From: Anaerobacillus isosaccharinicus
GTDB taxonomy: Bacteria; Bacillota; Bacilli; Bacillales; Anaerobacillaceae
Direction: 5' to 3'
Length of the DNA: 64,000 nt
Assembly (NCBI RefSeq): GCF_001866075.3
Contig: NZ_CP063356.1
Coordinates: 3,338,164-3,402,163 of the forward strand
In this document: positions 61,664-64,000 of the stretch, in pieces
How positions within the stretch are numbered: position 1 is the stretch's first letter
How the letters are laid out: each line of letters opens with the position of its first letter
Position numbers and translations under genes: made by a program
The notes under the pieces: generated by a model
Database searches by the model: none
Seen by the model: only the letters and a program-made list of their open reading frames with translations
What the model was told of the DNA's origin: nothing

Positions 61664-63010
61664 ATGGCATTTGAAGGCTTAGCAGAACGCTTGCAAAATA
61701 CTTTAAATAAAATTAAAGGAAAAGGCAAGGTATCTGAGGCAGATGTAACAGCTATGATGCGAGAAGTTCGTTTAGCTTTACTTGAGGCAGATGTTAACTT
61801 TAAAGTTGTAAAAGAATTTATTGCAAATGTTAAAGAACGGGCAGTAGGGCAGGAAGTACTGAATAGCCTTACACCTGGTCAGCAAGTAATAAAAGTAGTA
61901 AATGAAGAGCTTACGAAATTAATGGGTGGCGAACAAAGTAAAATCGCTGTAGCAAAAAAGTCACCAACAGTTGTTATGATGGTAGGCTTACAAGGTGCGG
62001 GTAAAACAACAACAACTGGAAAGCTCGCAAATCATTTAAGAAAAAGCCAAAACCGCAAGCCGTTGCTTGTTGCAGGTGATATTTATCGACCTGCCGCAAT
62101 CAAACAGCTTGAAACTTTAGGTGAACAATTGAATATGCCTGTTTTTTCACTTGGTGACAAGGTCAGCCCTGTTGAAATAGCAAAGCAAGCGATTTTAAAA
62201 GCGAAAGAAGAACATCTTGATTACGTACTTATCGATACAGCGGGACGTCTACATGTAGATGAAACATTGATGGGTGAGTTACAGCAAATAAAAGAAGCAG
62301 TTAACCCTGACGAGATTTTACTTGTTGTTGATGCAATGACGGGGCAAGATGCAGTAAATGTAGCTGAGAGTTTCAACGAACAACTGGGTTTAACAGGAGT
62401 TGTTCTTACAAAACTTGATGGTGATACCCGCGGGGGAGCTGCATTATCTGTTAAAGCAGTGACAAATACCCCAATAAAGTTTGCAGGTATGGGTGAAAAA
62501 TTAGATGCACTCGAGCCGTTTCATCCTGATCGGATGGCGTCTAGAATTCTTGGAATGGGTGACGTTCTTACCCTTATTGAAAAGGCACAGTCTAATTTCG
62601 ATGAAGAAAAAGCCCGTGAACTTGAAAAAAAGATGCGAACAGCAGACATTACATTTGACGATTTTCTTGATCAATTAGCTCAAGTTCGTAGCATGGGACC
62701 TCTTGATGAATTACTAGGTATGATGCCCGGAGCTAATAAGATGAAGGGCCTTAAGAATGTCCAAGTTGATGAAAAGCAAATTGGTCATATTGAAGCGATT
62801 GTTCGTTCGATGACGAAAAAAGAAAAAGAAGATCCGTCGATTTTAAATGGTAGTCGTAAAAAAAGAATTGCTAAAGGTAGCGGAACGACCATTCAGGAAG
62901 TAAACCGTCTTATTAAGCAATTTGATGATATGAAAAAAATGATGAAACAAATGTCAAATATGACAGGAAAAGGGAAGAAAAAAGGGAAGTTTAAGTTCCC
63001 TTTCATGTAA
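61664..63010 (+). CDS. ffh: Signal recognition particle protein Ffh
   Basis: GTPase that recognises signal peptides with the SRP RNA. It has 448 residues. N domain (1-95), then G domain motifs GLQGAGKTTTTGKLA, GDIYRPAAIKQL, DTAGRLHVDE, TKLDGDTRGG. The methionine-rich M domain (about 300-448) contains SMGPLDELLGMMPG, GSRKKRIAKGSGT and KKMMKQMSNM, ending in a basic tail. Start ATG is behind TAGGAGG. The RNA partner is not in this window. Confidence 0.97.
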   Translation: MAFEGLAERLQNTLNKIKGKGKVSEADVTAMMREVRLALLEADVNFKVVKEFIANVKERAVGQEVLNSLTPGQQVIKVVNEELTKLMGGEQSKIAVAKKSPTVVMMVGLQGAGKTTTTGKLANHLRKSQNRKPLLVAGDIYRPAAIKQLETLGEQLNMPVFSLGDKVSPVEIAKQAILKAKEEHLDYVLIDTAGRLHVDETLMGELQQIKEAVNPDEILLVVDAMTGQDAVNVAESFNEQLGLTGVVLTKLDGDTRGGAALSVKAVTNTPIKFAGMGEKLDALEPFHPDRMASRILGMGDVLTLIEKAQSNFDEEKARELEKKMRTADITFDDFLDQLAQVRSMGPLDELLGMMPGANKMKGLKNVQVDEKQIGHIEAIVRSMTKKEKEDPSILNGSRKKRIAKGSGTTIQEVNRLIKQFDDMKKMMKQMSNMTGKGKKKGKFKFPFM

Positions 63011-63134
63011 AAAGTGACCTCTTTTGTTGTTAAGATTTTCTTTTGTAAAGTTTTTTTACTTTACTAGTTTTCAACTAGTGAGTTTTATGATAATATACCT
63101 AATTGTGTGAATTAATTTTGGAGGTGAAATATAA

Positions 63135-63407
63135 ATGGCAGTAAAAATTCGTTTAAAACGTATGGGTTCAAACAAAGCCCCATTTTACAGAGTAGTAGTT
63201 GCTAACTCTCGCGCACCACGTGATGGTCGCTTTATCGAGGAAATCGGCACATACAATCCGCTAGTTAATCCAATCGATTTTAAGGTTAACGAGGAAAAAG
63301 CTTTAAAATGGATGCTTGATGGCGCTAAGCCTTCTGACACAGTTCGTAACCTTTTCTCAAAAGCTGGTTTAATGGAAAAGTTACACAACGCTAAAAATGT
63401 AAAGTAA
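63135..63407 (+). CDS. rpsP: 30S ribosomal protein S16
   Basis: A 90-residue bS16 protein. The start [32 protein letters not shown] covers the family signature in its first 20 residues. Start ATG is behind TGGAGGTG. The 124-base spacer from ffh holds a short palindrome ACTAGTTTTCAACTAGT (63063-63079), which might be a ribosomal-protein leader element. Confidence 0.97.
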   Translation: MAVKIRLKRMGSNKAPFYRVVVANSRAPRDGRFIEEIGTYNPLVNPIDFKVNEEKALKWMLDGAKPSDTVRNLFSKAGLMEKLHNAKNVK

Positions 63408-63440
63408 TAAGAAAAGCGCAAGCGCTAGACAGCTATAAAA

Positions 63441-63482
63441 ACTAAGGCTTTATTCATGTAAATGGTAGAGCCTGTTTTTTAA
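63441..63482 (+). terminator. Weak terminator-like hairpin between rpsP and khpA
   Basis: AGGCTTTA pairs imperfectly with TAGAGCCT around an inner ATG-containing loop, with six T following. Just upstream, AGCGCAAGCGCT (63414-63425) is a short GC palindrome of a kind often seen in Bacillus intergenic repeats. Confidence 0.45.
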
Positions 63483-63516
63483 ATTACTTACTATTTCGTA
63501 AGGGGTATGATAATTA

Positions 63517-63744
63517 ATGAAAGAGTTAGTTGAAACAATTGCCAAAGCTCTTGTTGATCATCCCGATGACGTTCGTGTTACAGAAGTAGAACATGAGCAG
63601 TCCTTGACTTTACAGCTATCAGTCCATGCATCAGATATGGGGAAAGTTATTGGGAAGCAAGGACGAATTGCGAAAGCGATTCGCTCAGTTGTTTACGCAG
63701 CTGGGGCAAATCATAAAAAGCGCATAAACCTAGAAATTCTTTAA
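63517..63744 (+). CDS. khpA: KH-domain RNA-binding protein KhpA (YlqC)
   Basis: A 75-residue single KH-domain protein. The GxxG loop is GKQG within MGKVIGKQGRIAKAIRSVV. In other Gram-positives it pairs with KhpB/Jag and affects cell division and RNA stability; this is inferred. Start ATG is behind GTAAGGGG. A terminator follows. Confidence 0.94.
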   Translation: MKELVETIAKALVDHPDDVRVTEVEHEQSLTLQLSVHASDMGKVIGKQGRIAKAIRSVVYAAGANHKKRINLEIL

Positions 63745-63776
63745 AAGGGCAAGGGGCTAACCTCTGCCTTTTTTTA
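63742..63776 (+). terminator. Terminator after khpA
   Basis: AAAAGGGCAAGGGG pairs imperfectly with CCTCTGCCTTTT, then a T7 run. Two copies of a 13-base unit TTCTCTTTTAGAA follow at 63781-63806. Confidence 0.6.
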
Positions 63777-63906
63777 TACTTTCTCTTTTAGAATTCTCTT
63801 TTAGAATTTGTTGACTTGGTAATCCTTTTTGTAAGTTCTAATAAAATATTATGGTAAAATTGAGTAGTCAAAATCGTTCCAATTATAGAAATGAACGGGG
63901 TGTATG

Positions 63907-64000
63907 ATGAAAGCCATAAAAAAAGTTATAGTAAAACAAATACTTACAGAAAATCGGAAACAAGCAATGTTAGATGATTTTTTAAAACAAAAAAAGCAAG
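63907..64000 (+). CDS. ylqD: YlqD family protein, 5' part (3' end outside window)
   Basis: The last 94 bases code for the start of a YlqD-like protein: MKAIKKVIVKQILTE at the N-terminus, then a charged Lys-rich segment likely to be a coiled coil. Function unknown. Two ATGs (63904, 63907) are in frame; the second sits better behind CGGGGTG. In B. subtilis ylqD lies between khpA and rimM, which supports the call. Confidence 0.75.
   Translation, partial: MKAIKKVIVKQILTENRKQAMLDDFLKQKKQ

Overview
The window is AT-rich and comes from the chromosome of an endospore-forming Bacillaceae (Firmicutes). It holds the ileS-to-ylqD core block in nearly the order known from Bacillus subtilis: ileS-ylyA-lspA-rluD-pyr operon, then rqcH-Ca ATPase-yicC-remA-gmk-rpoZ-coaBC-priA-fmt-rsmB-rlmN-prpC-prkC-rsgA-rpe-thiN-spoVM-rpmB-yloU-fakA-sdaA-recG-fapR-plsX-fabD-fabG-acpP-rnc-smc-ftsY-ylxM-ffh-rpsP-khpA-ylqD. 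SpoVM, YlyA and RemA point to a sporulating Bacillus relative. The genus cannot be fixed from this sequence alone.

Layout. 1-4234: 3' part of ileS, ylyA, lspA, rluD. 4231-16202: complete pyrimidine operon pyrR-P-B-C-AA-AB-K-D-F-E with one promoter and three PyrR-type attenuators, the third with a poor PyrR motif. 16265-20876: a methyltransferase and a heterodimeric ABC exporter, where B. subtilis has its cysH sulfate operon. 20877-21226: a repeat-rich gap. 21227-32211: rqcH (reverse), Ca ATPase, yicC, remA, gmk, rpoZ, coaBC, priA. 32322-34135: an apparently intact insertion sequence with 13-bp inverted ends and a 5-bp target duplication, between priA and fmt; def, normally there, is missing. 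34167-43583: fmt to spoVM, with the thiamine transporter gene thiT added between rpe and thiN. 43738-49275: rpmB (reverse), yloU, fakA, degV, sdaAB, sdaAA. 49277-55950: recG, the FapR-controlled lipid operon, and rnc. 56035-64000: a small DUF1128 gene (reverse), smc, the SRP genes, rpsP, khpA and the start of ylqD.

How the genes work together. The pyr operon makes UMP de novo and senses UMP/UTP through PyrR. FakA and a DegV-type FakB-like protein activate exogenous fatty acids, feeding the PlsX branch controlled by FapR. Gmk, CoaBC, ThiT/ThiN, Rpe and SdaA supply nucleotide and cofactor metabolism. Fmt, RsmB, RlmN, RsgA, RpmB, RpsP, Rnc, KhpA, RqcH and the SRP genes serve translation and protein targeting.

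The most unusual content is non-coding. There is a family of interspersed hairpin repeats built from heptamers (ATTCTAC/ATTTTAC) that sit at stop codons. A 254-bp palindromic element lies inside one of them. A 118-bp perfect heptanucleotide array lies between sdaAB and sdaAA. Structured, unexplained leaders precede coaBC and the ABC exporter. No tRNA, rRNA, CRISPR array or prophage was seen.
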